Shown in pieces: positions 44,324 to 55,297 of a DNA stretch of 64,000 nucleotides. A program made the translations under genes and the position numbers. The notes beneath the pieces were generated by a model. It had not been told where the DNA came from. It saw nothing but the letters and a program-made list of their open reading frames with translations, and ran no database searches. The DNA lies in the NCBI GenBank assembly GCA_025174535.1, contig JALBUN010000023.1:744001-808000 (forward strand), in the 5' to 3' direction. Position 1 is the stretch's first letter. Each line of letters begins with the position of its first letter. Source of the stretch: Cantharellus purpuraceus (lineage: Eukaryota > Basidiomycota > Agaricomycetes > Cantharellales > Hydnaceae).

Positions 44324-45389
44324 CCTGTCAATCTTTGACTTTACATTGCATCAGCAGTAAAGCGTGAACTACACGTGACAAGCATAAATCTCTATTGCTT
44401 CACTTCCTGTGGCAACATTGATTGTGATTGTTCACCGGAGTATAATTTGTTAATTGGGTTCTCTGTTAAAATAGTTTCAAGCTTATTGCTAGCCTTGAAA
44501 GGTCATACATCCTCAGGCTAAACTTAGATTGTGATTAACACCACAGTTTAGGTTGAAGTTCACGGTTCCAAAACATCTCCATTCTGCCTCCTCCTCCTCC
44601 TTCCGTCTCTGTACCACTTCCTCTTCCTCTTTCCATTTCCGCTCCTCTTCCTCTTCTTTCTGTCGGGCCAAGAGCAGCTGCTCAAGCTCGGCCACGCTCA
44701 TGCTTGCCAAAGGGTTTGACATCATTGAGGATAAGACCTCAATCATGCCCCTCCTTTTATATGTCTCCAGACCCCCAGTATAACTCCAACTGCGCCCAAC
44801 CATCTCACCTATTCAATCCACGGACATGAGGCCTCAGGGGCTCAGCCTTAAAAGGGGAGATACTGTTATGACTATATTCATTAACGTCCAGATCCCCGTC
44901 CAATCCCCTCAGATCCCCACGCATATGAAATCTATACTCCATTTGGAAACCGCCGTCTCCATCTACCTGTCCAATCATCACCGCTGATTCTGCCCATCCA
45001 TCTCCAGTTCCGATTGATGCATCAGCATCACCATAGGAACCCAGACATCCATCCCCGTCAGACTCAGACATACTCATGTAAGGCCGTCAGCCTTGGAGAC
45101 CCATCACCGGAGTAATTATTATTAGATTTCAAATATGTATTTAAGTTGCCTGACTGGGGACTTCATTCCCCAGTTCAAATATTGAATCACGCCTAGTTCC
45201 TAAGTCTGATCCTAACTCTCTAAGTCATACTCCGTCTCTGAAATCTTGGACACCGGTATTAGTGAGGGCACAGCACATAAGCTGAAGCCAAGTCCGTCCC
45301 AACCCCCACAATGTGCTCCAACTCCAACCCAACCTCCAACCCAACCTCCAACCCAATCTCCGACCCCCAATCAGACCTAGTGCGTAACA
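44324..45389 (+). repeat. Duplicated LTR-Y end, internal part and LTR-B
   Basis: LTR-Y 3' end (44324-44575), LTR-B-element internal part with the antisense ORF start (44576-44863, purine tract AAAAGGGGAGATAC), and a 526-bp LTR-B (44864-45389). It duplicates 40643-41575 with few differences and, unlike that copy, contains the whole LTR-B. Confidence 0.75.
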
Positions 45390-46239
45390 GTAGTCTAGCA
45401 ACTGCTTCACACGAGTTCAAGATTCTAATGCTCTGCAAAGGCAGTACACACTAGTAACTTAAACAAGAGCACTAATGGCAGGACTATTGACAGACAATCT
45501 CACCCTGTAGATTTGTAGTCACGTGAGGCAGATACTACACTCATGCCCAAAGCAGGAATATCACTACTTTGAGTGCAATCAAGTACAGTTACACAACTGT
45601 AAAAGATCCTTGAACTGGTAATCAACAGTTACTGAGGTGGGGGATGACACTGTATGTCACTCTAGTCACACTGGTGTGCAGAAGATGGGTAGAATAGGTT
45701 GAATATGTTACTATTTCAGAGGCAGAATGACCTCCTTATATATTGTATTTACAGGGGCTGAGTAATGCTTCTGGAATATTGTACCTATTAATAGATGGAA
45801 ACTACTGGAAGGTTGTGGAAGGTGGAAGAAAGGGGTAGAATATTCCAAGCCAATCACAGGATCTGATCACAGCACTAACACTGATCAGGAGCTGAATAAT
45901 GGTTCTTGTTTTGGAACCCACAAAATTATGGTGTTAGGGCAAACTCTAAATCACCACAATTCCATGAATGAACAGCTGAGAAGAATATCAAACCCTGCTG
46001 CAGCACAACTCCAGAAACAATTTAACATTTGTACTTTGGTTACAATCCTTTGTATTGGTCAATGCAGACTATACACAGAAAAGTAATACATTTCTTAGCA
46101 GCAAGAAATGAATAAGACTTCCAGAGTCTAGAATTCATGGACGCTTAGGGGTCCAGATATTCCAAAAAGAGGGGAATGCACTTAGAGGCTAAAGGAAGTA
46201 GGTGGATGAATCCAACCATCCAACCAGTGGCACTCAGAA
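45390..46239 (-). repeat. Two LTR-X fragments
   Basis: 45390-45906 is an internal piece of reverse LTR-X. At 45907 a second reverse copy (TGTTTTGGAACCCAC) has inserted into it and runs to 46239, where Gypsy-3 begins. The first piece has one intact GAATATT and a degenerate HSE. Confidence 0.65.
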
Positions 46240-46601
46240 TGTGAGGGCGACGCTGATGACGAGGCCACAACAACAAGATACTCAATAAGTGAGAGCCGAT
46301 AAGAAATAATGCCAGCTGGTACAGCGGATATCCTCAGTCTATACAGCTGTTTCTGATAAATACATGGGACTTACCTGGTACAGCGGATATCCTCAGAGAT
46401 CAAGCTGAGGGGATCACACTGCACCAAGGCAAGTCTTTATACTAAATGATGGAGACGGATAGGAGAACCAAGATAGGGGAGGAAAGATAGGGGAAGTGAT
46501 AGGGGCAATGAAATAGGGGAGATGCACCCTGACAGGCTGTGCTGATAGGGGTGTCAAGAGAAAATACTAAAAATAGAATATGACTTATTTGAACCCTGAC
46601 A
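46240..46601 (-). repeat. LTR-C, 3' LTR of Gypsy-3
   Basis: TGTGAGGGCGACG to GAACCCTGACA. Differs from Gypsy-2 LTRs at a few sites, notably CAGTCTATACAGCTG replacing part of one internal repeat. Confidence 0.85.
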
Positions 46602-46872
46602 TCACCTCCCTCTTAATGCATGTCGTCTCGATATGCACTATCGTCCCATTCATCTCAAGAGAGACACACCCTGAAGCACTCTGCAAGGTCCCTTCTCACT
46701 CTCTGCCAAAGTAGAGCCCATGACGAGTGTTGATGGTGACTCTTCTCTGCCTTGGGGTAAAGTGGGATGGTGAACTCTCCAGGGGATATGGGATTGTTCG
46801 TGCTGAAAACTGCCCCAAGTATCATCTCCCCTCCCTCATAGGTGACTTTACCGGCGAGCCCTTGGAAGGCAT
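46602..46872 (-). pseudogene. Gypsy-3 ORF3, C-terminal part
   Basis: Matches the downstream half of the Gypsy-2 ORF3 and its polypurine tract. Cut off from its N-terminal half (48289-48510) by LTR-D element sequence. Confidence 0.7.
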
Positions 46873-47591
46873 TGTCGGTTCGCTTAAGGAATAGATCCTA
46901 TAAGCCTGCACAACGGTCCTAGCAAGCAGACGGTGTGTAACGCAGTTGTTCAGCACTCCAAAGATCAATCAGGGCAAGGGGTACGTAACAGGGAAGTGGG
47001 ATAGTGCTCTGTGATTGGATGAGGATGGGAGCAAAAGGTCGGTCCCGATGGCTGATCGTGCTCTGTGACTGGATGACAATGCGGAGCCCGGTTGGGAGGT
47101 ACGCGAAAGCTGGTTTCAGGAGAATCAACCTCTCGGTGGCGGAGGGAAATCTGATCGTTGAACCAAGGTGTTTTACCTCAGTGTAGAGATGATGGATTGT
47201 GATGTAGAGCGTAGAGCGTAGACTTAGAGCGTGGACTTTGACTTTAGAGCGTTGGCTGAAAACTTGTTGATTGATTCCAAAGGCGAAAACTAGCGCCCTT
47301 TTATATACAAATCCCCAGGGCACAACGACACAATATGAGGAGCAAATGATGCGATATGATGCAAGAAATGCTGATCAAGCCAGCTGACGAAGCATGTGAA
47401 GTTGAACTACTAAAGGGGGTAATCATGGAGAAATGAAACGACAGATAGGGGTAATCTTTGTAAGAATAGGGGGTGATGAGTAATAAAAGAACCAAAAATA
47501 GAACAAGGATGAGTAAGTCGTGTATGAATGAATTAAAAGATGAAACAGGGGTGAGTCATATAAAAGAACAATAGAAACGTCCACCAATACC
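46873..47591 (-). repeat. LTR-D, probable 3' LTR of another Gypsy element
   Basis: Plus-strand ends TGTCGGTTCGC and CCACCAATACCA. On the minus strand it is preceded by a purine tract (TAGGGAAGA), as expected for a 3' LTR, and contains TATATAAAAGGGCGC (about 47310-47296). Boundaries are inferred from TG/CA ends. Confidence 0.5.
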
Positions 47592-47645
47592 ATCTTCCCT
47601 ACGGCTCCGAAGGTTAATTGACCCTGAGTCACATGAGGACTTCCG

Positions 47646-48080
47646 TCAGCATCCACAACAAATACTCCTTATTGTCTTAGTGATCCGTCTCCATATGGTA
47701 TCCCGTTCCAAGAGTATTCGGTCCCTTTGCCTGACACGATGTAACCTGAGTCGGATTGAAGTGGGAGGATAGGTCAGCGATGGCGACTGAAATTCTACCT
47801 CACGTTTGACTCTTCTATCCGTGTTACGATATAGAGGTGAAATGTCGAGGAATGTATATGGTTCAATGGAATTGTGAAAGAATATGGGATCGCCAATGGC
47901 ATAAGAGAGACATGGTGGGGATCTTGGACGTTGAAAGAGTTTTGGAAGTATTTTGACACGTGGAGGTGGCTTAACATGCCCGTGGAGCTCGGCGTATTTT
48001 TGATAGTCCTCTGTGTCCAGAGACCAGTGTGACGTATTATTAGAAGTGATGTTGGAGAGGGGAATAGAATGGGAAGCCAT
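47646..48080 (-). CDS. ORF3 homologue of the LTR-D element
   Basis: 144-aa ORF from a real ATG at 48080, just upstream of the inferred 3' LTR-D. It is homologous in layout and motif to Gypsy-2 ORF3: SHWSLDTEDYQKYAE matches ITWSVDSRDTARAVEDY, PPPRVKILPKLFQRPRSPP matches PPPQVHFPFWHRNPSRR, and YAIGDPIFFHNSIEPYTF matches YYIGDPLFIGNYDIPYAF. The rest is strongly diverged and ends in a basic region and CCGC. No recognised domain. TATTTAAA-type AT-rich sequence lies about 125 nt upstream. Upstream sequence (48081-48288) ends in an unrelated reading frame and joins Gypsy-3 ORF3 abruptly. Confidence 0.6.
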   Translation of the reverse strand: MASHSIPLSNITSNNTSHWSLDTEDYQKYAELHGHVKPPPRVKILPKLFQRPRSPPCLSYAIGDPIFFHNSIEPYTFLDISPLYRNTDRRVKREVEFQSPSLTYPPTSIRLRLHRVRQRDRILLERDTIWRRITKTIRSICCGC

Positions 48081-48288
48081 GTGAATGATGATGAAAGGAT
48101 CGGTGTGAATAGAAGGCTGATAATGATCGATGGCGATGAAACACGAGTGACAATCGATGGCTCGAATTAGAGACTGAGGTGGATAGGGAGTTGCGGCGCT
48201 ATTTAAAAGTTGATACGAAAAGACGCTGGCGGAGTTGGACTGTCAGAGTGGTTCGATATGTGTCCTCGATGCGTCCTGGCTCGTCAGC

Positions 48289-48510
48289 GTATGGTATGTC
48301 ATAGTTGCCGATGAATAGAGGGTCCCCGATGTAGTATGTCTGGCGTCTGGATGGATTACGATGCCAGAAGGGGAAATGAACTTGTGGAGGTGGAGATGGG
48401 AGGTTATAATCCTCTACAGCATGTGCAGTATCCCTTGAGTCAACTGACCAAGTGATTGAGGGGTAGGAACGGAGTGAGCGTAGAGGGGTGGATTCAGACT
48501 GGTAAGGCAT
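48289..48510 (-). pseudogene. Gypsy-3 ORF3, N-terminal part
   Basis: MPYQSESTPLRSLRSYPS to GNYDIPYA as in Gypsy-2, then runs out of homology into LTR-D element sequence (DEPGRIEDTYRTTLTVQ). Confidence 0.75.
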
Positions 48511-48616
48511 GGTGGGTTGGGTAGTGAACGATGATGGTTTTACTGAGGAAGGGGAAGTGGATTCACTGGCTTATATACAGTTAGTGGAATTTCGGCATGG
48601 ATGAATTTGGTGAGTG

Positions 48617-49534
48617 CTAAGCTTCACTGTGCCTATTCTGCGGCTCTGAAATGTGTCCAATACCACGTGTTGGGTTCCTGCCAGCTGTCCAATCAAAGAG
48701 GACCTGTTTGGGAGGTTCTGTGAAGTTCTCAAAGTGTCTGAAGGGAAGAGCCGCATAGGTGGCTGCCGAAATACGCCTTGGGGCTTCAGGATTTTCCCGA
48801 TGGAAGTCTGCAATGCGCCTTCTAGCCCCACTGGCATCCTTAGCTGGGATCCAGAGGTCGTCAGCAGCTCCATAGCCCTTCCAACGCACCAGGTATTCCA
48901 GTCTTCCTCGGAAAACTCTGCTGTCAAGGATCTTCTCAACTTCGTATTCCTGTACTCCATCTCGAATGACTGGAGGTGGTGGAGGAGATGACTGGCGTTC
49001 AGGGATGGGATCCTTTTCATAAGGACGGAGTAAGACAACAGAGAACACTGGATGAGTGCGGCCAAAGATTGGGGGAAGTCGTAGGCCATAGGCATTTCGT
49101 GAGACCACCTTATTAATCACATACGGTCCTAACCATTTGTGATCAAGTTTCTTGGTTGGACGGGTGGTGGTGATATTTTGTGCATTGAGCCAGACCTTGT
49201 CACCAAGTTTGTATACTGGGGCTGCTTGCCGATGGGCATCATAGAATCGTGCCATATCATCTGCTGCCTTTTCCAGGGCAGAGCGAGCCTCAGTGGTGGC
49301 CGTCTCCATACGCTCAGTGAATTCTTCCAGTGCTTCAAGTCGTGTCTCTCGGATTGGCTCTAGCCCAAGCCTTGGGTGTTGGCCTGTATCAAGCATGAAG
49401 GGGGTTGATTGCGTGGAGGAGTGGATGTGGTTGTTGTATGTGAATTCAGCAAGAGGAACCCACTCAATCCAGTCATCCTGGCGCTGATTGACGAAAAGCC
49501 TCAAGTATTGTTCAATTTCTTGATTGACCCTTTC
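48617..49534 (-). pseudogene. Gypsy-3 pol, C-terminal part
   Basis: Integrase C-terminus and chromodomain (EYEVEKILDSRVFRGRLEY, LVRWKGYG). Separated from the rest of pol by LTR-X. Ends at the same stop as Gypsy-2, before the ORF3 TATA box. Confidence 0.85.
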
Positions 49535-50987
49535 TGTATGGGAACTGGTTTTCCCTTAAAAAGATCTTGTTTAAAGTCCCAAAACTGTACAATTTCGCTT
49601 GATGGCCTTAAAATATCAGCATATATCTGCTGCTTTCTCTTGATTCAGGGCCATTCAAATATTCTCTATTTTTTCATATTTTTTTGGGAATTTTCCATGC
49701 AGAAATGAGTCTACAAACTTATTGTTCTGCTGGGCGAAGTTTTGGGACCCACATGGACCCACAAACCTTCGCAGATGTCAGCAGCCTCAAAGTCAGCCGG
49801 AGTCACCCGGACAACTGACTCATTGTCGATCACATGACTCATTTCAATCTCCGACTCAATCTGGTCACCCCTGCCAGTAAATGCTCAATATCTTCGCAAC
49901 CACTGCACCTCCTGACTCCATTTTCAGTGGAGAGTTCAATAGAAGCCATGCCTACCCATAGCTGTGCTAATCAGCCTGGGAAACGAAGTATTGACCGAGT
50001 TATTTGAGTAATGGTGACTCATGCAATGACTCCTGCCATGACTCATGCTATGACTCCTTCCATGACTCATACCATGACTCCTGTGATTACTCATACTATG
50101 ACTCCTGCTCTGAGTCACACTATGACTCCATCCATGACTCATGCCATGAGTCAGAGCAAATCCAAGCAGCTCATTGGCTAGGAAACTTCCACCCCCTTCT
50201 CACATATTCCACTAGCTTCCAGTAGTTTCCATCTATTAATAGGTAGAAGTTTCCAGTAGTATTAGTCAGCTCCTGTAAATACAATATAAAAGGAGCCCAT
50301 TCTGCCTCTGAATAAAAAACCATTTCTACCCCATCATTTGCACATCAGTGTGACTAGAGTGACATACAGTGTCATCCTCTATATCTCAGTAACTGTTGAT
50401 TGTCCAGTTCAAGGGTCGCTTACAGTTGTGTAACTGTATTCGATTGCACTCGAAGTAGTGATTGTCCTGCTTTGGGCGTGAGTGTAGTATCTACCTCGCG
50501 TGACTACAAATCTACAGGGTGAGATTGTCTGTCGATAGTCCTGCCATTAGTGCTCTTGTTTAAGTTACTAGTGTGTACTGCCTTTGCAGAGCATTAGAAT
50601 CTTGAACTCGTGTGAAGCAGTTGCTAGACTACTTCACACATCGCTGTTACCCGCTTCAGAGTGTCACTGGTTGGACGGTCAGATTCATCCACCTACTTCC
50701 TCTAGCCTCTAAGTGCATTCCCCTCTTTTTGGAATATCTGGACCCCTAAGCATCCGTGAACTCTAGACTCTGGAAGTCTTATTCATTCCCTACTGCTAAG
50801 AAACGTATTACCTTCCTGCGTATCGTCTGCATTGACCATTACAACGGATTGTAACCAAAGTACAAACGTTAAATCGTTTCTGGAGTTGTGCTGCAGTAGG
50901 ATTTGATATTCTTCTCAGCTGTTCATTCACGGAATTGTGGTGATTTAGAGTTTGCCCTAACACCATAATTTTGCGGGTTCCAAAACA
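49535..50987 (+). repeat. LTR-X solo LTR with TSD, Gcn4-site subfamily
   Basis: 1453 bp, TGTATGGGAACTGG to GGTTCCAAAACA, inserted in the Gypsy-3 integrase with the duplication CTTTC (49530-49534 and 50988-50992). The TGACTC minisatellite at 50015-50153 has one 12-bp unit more than the 33739 copy. TATA at about 50283. Confidence 0.92.
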
Positions 50988-53974
50988 CTTTCCATCTGAC
51001 CATCGGTTTGTGGATGATATGCTGTGGATGCTGCAACCTTGATCCCCAGAAGCTTATTGAGCTCGCGCATAAATTGAGAGACAAACTGGGTGCCACAGTC
51101 ACTGATGATCTCCTCAGGAAGGCCGTGGTGTTTCCACACATGGTCTCGGAAAAGTCGTGCAACTCCTATGGAGTTGATGTCAGAGGTGGTAGGGATAACA
51201 TGTGCTCGTTTGGAAAGACGGTCCACAACGACAAGGAGTGCATCATAGCCATGGCTGATGGGTAGTTCTACAATAAGGTCAACAGATATCACTTGCCACC
51301 TCCGATCTGGGACACAATTAGGCAGGAGTTTACCCATAGGAGGAGCAGGGAAAGTTTTTGTCCGATTGCAGAGGTCACATCCCTTGACGTATTTGGCAAT
51401 GTATCGTCCAAATCCAGGCCACCAGTAGCTGCGGGATACAAGTTCTGTTGTTCTCCAGCGACCAGGGTGACCTGTAATGTGAGTATCGTGGTGTGCCCTT
51501 ACAATGTCATGGCGCAATTTTGGGTCAAGAGGGACATATACCTTGCCACGATAGAGGACAAGTCCATTCTCCTCGGTCCATTCCTGTCCTCGTAAATTCC
51601 GAGAGGGACCAAGTTCCTTAAGAGCCTTTACAACCTTTTCATCTCTGTTGGTGCAGTTCCGCACACGTTCCAGGAATATGTCTCCTTCTCCTGTGATCAT
51701 TTGAGCTTCTGGCCCTGGATAGGTGGATGTCGCATCGATGTGGAACAGCTCAGGGCCAAGAAGAACCTGGTTCTGGTTATCTTCCTCCCCCCGCTTATGA
51801 TCTACACATCGTGAGAGGGCATCAGGTTTGGCTGAATGTCGTCCAGGACGGTGGATCAGTTCAAAGTCAAAACGAGAAAGGTATAGTGACCAGTGAGCTT
51901 GTCGACGATTGAGATTCTGAGCTGTACGGAAATATGTGAGGTTTTGATGGTCGTTAAGGATTTCAATCTTGTATTTGGTCCCTTCCAAGATGTGGCGCCA
52001 TTCTTCTAGTCCACGGATGACTGAGAGCAATTCCTTATCATGGATGGCATAGTTGCGCTCTGCATCTGAAAGGCTCTTGGATACAAAACCTACCGGCCTC
52101 CATTTCTCATCGTCACAGAGTTGAGATAGAACAGCACCTGTTGCATATGCTGAAGCATCTGTCTCTAGTCGAAAATGCTTGGTTTGATCTGGGAGGACAA
52201 GGATTGGAGTTGACGTGACAAGCTGCTTGAGTTTATCAAAGGCTTCTTGTTCTGGGCCATCAGGTATCCAAGACCACTGTGTATCTGCCTTTGTTAACCG
52301 ATTCAGAGGCTTTGCGATATGTGAGAAGTCCTCAATGAAGCGACGATAGAAATTGATGAAACCCAGGAAGGATTTGACTTCTGTCACATTGCGTGGTGTG
52401 GGCCAGTCCCTGACTCCAGCCACCTTAACTGGGTCCATAGCTACCTGTCCCTGTGAGAGAATCAATCCAAGATAATCTACCTTCTGTTGCGAGAAAAGGC
52501 ATTTCTCTGGTTTGAGGTACAGGTGGTTGGCCCGAAGAATTTCAAGGACAGATTGCACGATCGTGTGGTGTTGTTCTAGGGATTCAGTGAAAATGAGGAT
52601 GTCGTCCATGAACACTACCATAGTGCCATCATCAATGAGCTCCTTGAAAATGCCATTCATCATTGTCTGAAAGGTTGCTGGGCTGTTTGTGAGACCAAAG
52701 AACATGACCAGGGGTTCAAATAGACCACGATTGGTTCGAAAGGCTGCCTTCCACTCATCGCCCTCTTTAATACGCACATTGTTATATCCCCATCGGATGT
52801 CAAGCTTGGTAAAGTACTTGGCATTGGCTGCGGCAATTTTATTCATGATGTCTGGTACCAGGGGTAGTGGGCAGGCGTTCTTGATTGTGATATCATTCAG
52901 CTTGCGGTAGTCTTGCACAAAACAAAGATTACCGTCCTTCTTCTTCACAAAAAAGACAGGGGATGCCATGGGTGACTTGGAAGGACGTATACGATGATTC
53001 CGTAGGTTCTCCTCAAGGAATGCGTCCAACTCCTTCTGCTCATTTGGGGACATTGGATAGACCTTTGTGCTGAAGGGTTGCGCTCCTGGAGTGAGTTCAA
53101 TAGCGTGGTCCCACAGTTTTCGAGGTGGAAGTTGGTCAAAGGACTCCTTTGCAAAAACATCCTTAAATCCCCAGTACGCCTTTGGGACAATCTCCTCAAA
53201 GGTTTTGACTGGAGTAGATTCTGCAGCCTTCTGTGTGAGCTGTTGAGAAACTGTTGAACCAGCATAGATATTCTCCAAGTCTTCTTCTACAAAGATAACA
53301 AACGTTCGGTCTCCCTCGTATTGGGGTTGCCCGTGTGAGTTCTTGCCATTTGAAGGAGTTGTACCAAGCGAATGCTCTTTGTGTTCTGGTACTTCTCCAC
53401 ATGAATCAGGGCAGCGAGTCATCTGTACCTTTCCTGTACGCCAGTCTACCTCTGGGTTGTGCTTCACAAGCCAGGTGTGCCCAACAATTATGCCAAAGGT
53501 TCCCAGGCTTGTGACTGAAAATGTGGCACGTTCGGTATGGGTCCCATATGTGCAGATGAGATCGACTTCTTCCTTGATTGAACCTGCTTCATTTGGGGTC
53601 CCATCAATGTTATAAACAGGTATGGCACGTGGTAGAGGGCGTGTTCGAAGTTTCTCTGCTTTGACATATTCTGCATCAATGAACATTCCTGTAGCACCAC
53701 TATCGAGGAGTGCATCCACGGCTAGAGGGTATCCAGTGTCTACCGAATGGATTTTCATGGGAATTCTTGTACATCGACGGATGTCTGCAGATCGAAGGTA
53801 GAGACGAGGAGGGTCATCATGTTTAGCTGGAAGTTGAGAAGGGGTTTCAGGCATGGCTGTTTTGGTTTCAGTCTGATGGACAAGGGAGTGTGCGTGTAAC
53901 ATATCGCTTGTGAGCCCTACAGTACATGATTCAAGAACTGAAAACCGGTTTGTCAGGCAGGGCATGCTCTTCAC
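50988..53974 (-). pseudogene. Gypsy-3 pol, N-terminal part, frame intact
   Basis: A single frame of about 990 residues: protease (LLDSGATGMF), RT (MFFGLTNSPATFQ, FMDDILIF), RNase H (LETDASAYATG), integrase zinc finger (CDLCNRTK) and core up to STAYHPQTDGQ, where LTR-X interrupts. The second integrase Asp is kept but the next residue is changed (ISDCGTQF against ISDRGTQF). The ORF runs a few codons into LTR-X. Confidence 0.88.
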
Positions 53975-54519
53975 TGCTGACTGGCCTGAAAATCCTGCTT
54001 CTCCTCTTGCTTTGGAATTACTGCCTTCTGCGCTTCTTCCTTGGCCTTCGGTGCAGCTGCTACTGACTCTGATATCATGCCTGCAATTGCTGTTTGTGTG
54101 AGATCAGCTCGGATACGTTCCTTGCGTGGTTCAGGGCATGCTGGGGATATATGGCCACGCTTTCCACAGTTATAGCACGTCCGAGTCTCAATGCGATGGC
54201 GGTTGGAGTCAATATCCATAGGTGCAGCACCATTAGAGGTTGCCAAGGTAGTTGGTACAGAGATGACCGGAGTGCTGTGAGGGCGGGATGGGGTAGAGCG
54301 GGCAGGAGTGAGGGAAGTCTGAGCACGTCTCACTTCTAGAAGACGACGGTGGTTGCGGTCAATTTGACAGGCCGCTTCCTTCCATGCCTTGAGATCGGAC
54401 GGGAGGGATGGCTGTGCATGGATCTTGTCAAGAATCATTGCAGGGAGCCCTTGGGCATAGGCATCTTCCAGTGCTGCATCATTAAACCCAGTCCTTCCTG
54501 CTAGTATCTCAAACTGTGC
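53971..54519 (-). pseudogene. Gypsy-3 gag, 5' truncated
   Basis: From AQFEILAGRTGFNDAALEDA through the zinc knuckle CYNCGKRGHISPAC. Homology to Gypsy-2 stops after AAACTGTGCC at 54519. Confidence 0.85.
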
Positions 54520-55297
54520 CTTCACTGAGGTGGAGTGAAAACTTCTATGCGTTTATATATCCTGCCAGGCGGCAGGCGCTGAGTGCACGGACCATCGTAC
54601 TGGGTTACATAATGGCCGTATTCCCAACAAAATGAGCTTGGACTGAAGCTCGATAAGGGTATGTTTTCTTCGGCGCCTAACTAATTTAACTCACCATTTT
54701 GTAGATGAACAGATCTGTCGCCTTGCTTTGACACCAGCAGGCTGTCCATTAGGTCCATTGCATTGCCCTCTAAGGCATACCACCCCTTCTCTGCAGAATT
54801 TTCAACCACCCAAGCAACTACCCACCCATCCCCGTGAAAGGGAACGGCTAGCTACTGTTTGTAAACATTGGCTGCGTGGTCTCTGCAAAAAATCCGATGC
54901 TTGCGAATTTTTACATGAGTACAACTTGAGGAGAATGCCAGAATGCTGGTGGCACGCGAGATATGGTTATTGCTCAGCAGGTGATGAGTGCTTGTATGCG
55001 CATCCAAAGGAGCGAAGAGTCGAATGTCCAGATTACAAAAGAGGGTTCTGTAAACTGGGTGCGTTGCAACCCGCGTGATTTCAACCCTATGTCTCATGCT
55101 CCCTTAATGTATAGGTCCTAGCTGTCCGCGAAAGCATGTCAGGCGCGTAGCGTGTCAGCTTTATCTGTCTGGATTCTGTCCAATGGGTTCTGAATGCCCG
55201 CGTGGACAGTGAGTGGTTTATTTCATGATTTGGCATTTTACTAATGTAATGAGCTCACTAGCCCAAAGCCCGACCTTCCACCCTCTTCAGCCTATGC
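54520..55297 (+). pseudogene. YTH1: CPSF30/YTH1, zinc-finger part, start missing
   Basis: CPSF30/Yth1 binds pre-mRNA in the cleavage and polyadenylation complex. Exons read NELGLKLDKDEQICRLALTP, five CCCH fingers (CPLGPLHCPLRH, CKHWLRGLCKKSDACEFLH, CWWHARYGYCSAGDECLYAH, CPDYKRGFCKLGPSCPRKH, CQLYLSGFCPMGSECPRG) and PKPDLPPSSAYAPP, with three ordinary introns. Upstream of NELGLK the frame hits a stop and no family start is found, so the 5' end is lost at the transposon border. The frame continues into aminopeptidase sequence; the true C-terminus lies 1.4 kb downstream. Confidence 0.8.

Larger units (their letters stand above)
46240..54519 (-). mobile_element. Gypsy-3, Gypsy-2 relative, interrupted and 5' truncated
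   Basis: 3' LTR-C at 46240-46601, ORF3 remnants, then pol and part of gag, nearly identical to Gypsy-2. It is interrupted by LTR-D element sequence (46873-48288) and by a complete LTR-X (49535-50987, target duplication CTTTC). The 5' LTR and gag N-terminus are missing: homology stops at about 54519, next to a CPSF30 fragment. Its pol lacks the two frameshifts seen in Gypsy-2. Confidence 0.85.

Noticed and set aside
46873..48288. Simple insertion of an LTR-D element into Gypsy-3 ORF3
   Set aside because: The left flank GGCAT is not repeated on the right (AGCGT), and only one LTR is present, so this is a truncated or recombined piece rather than a clean insertion.
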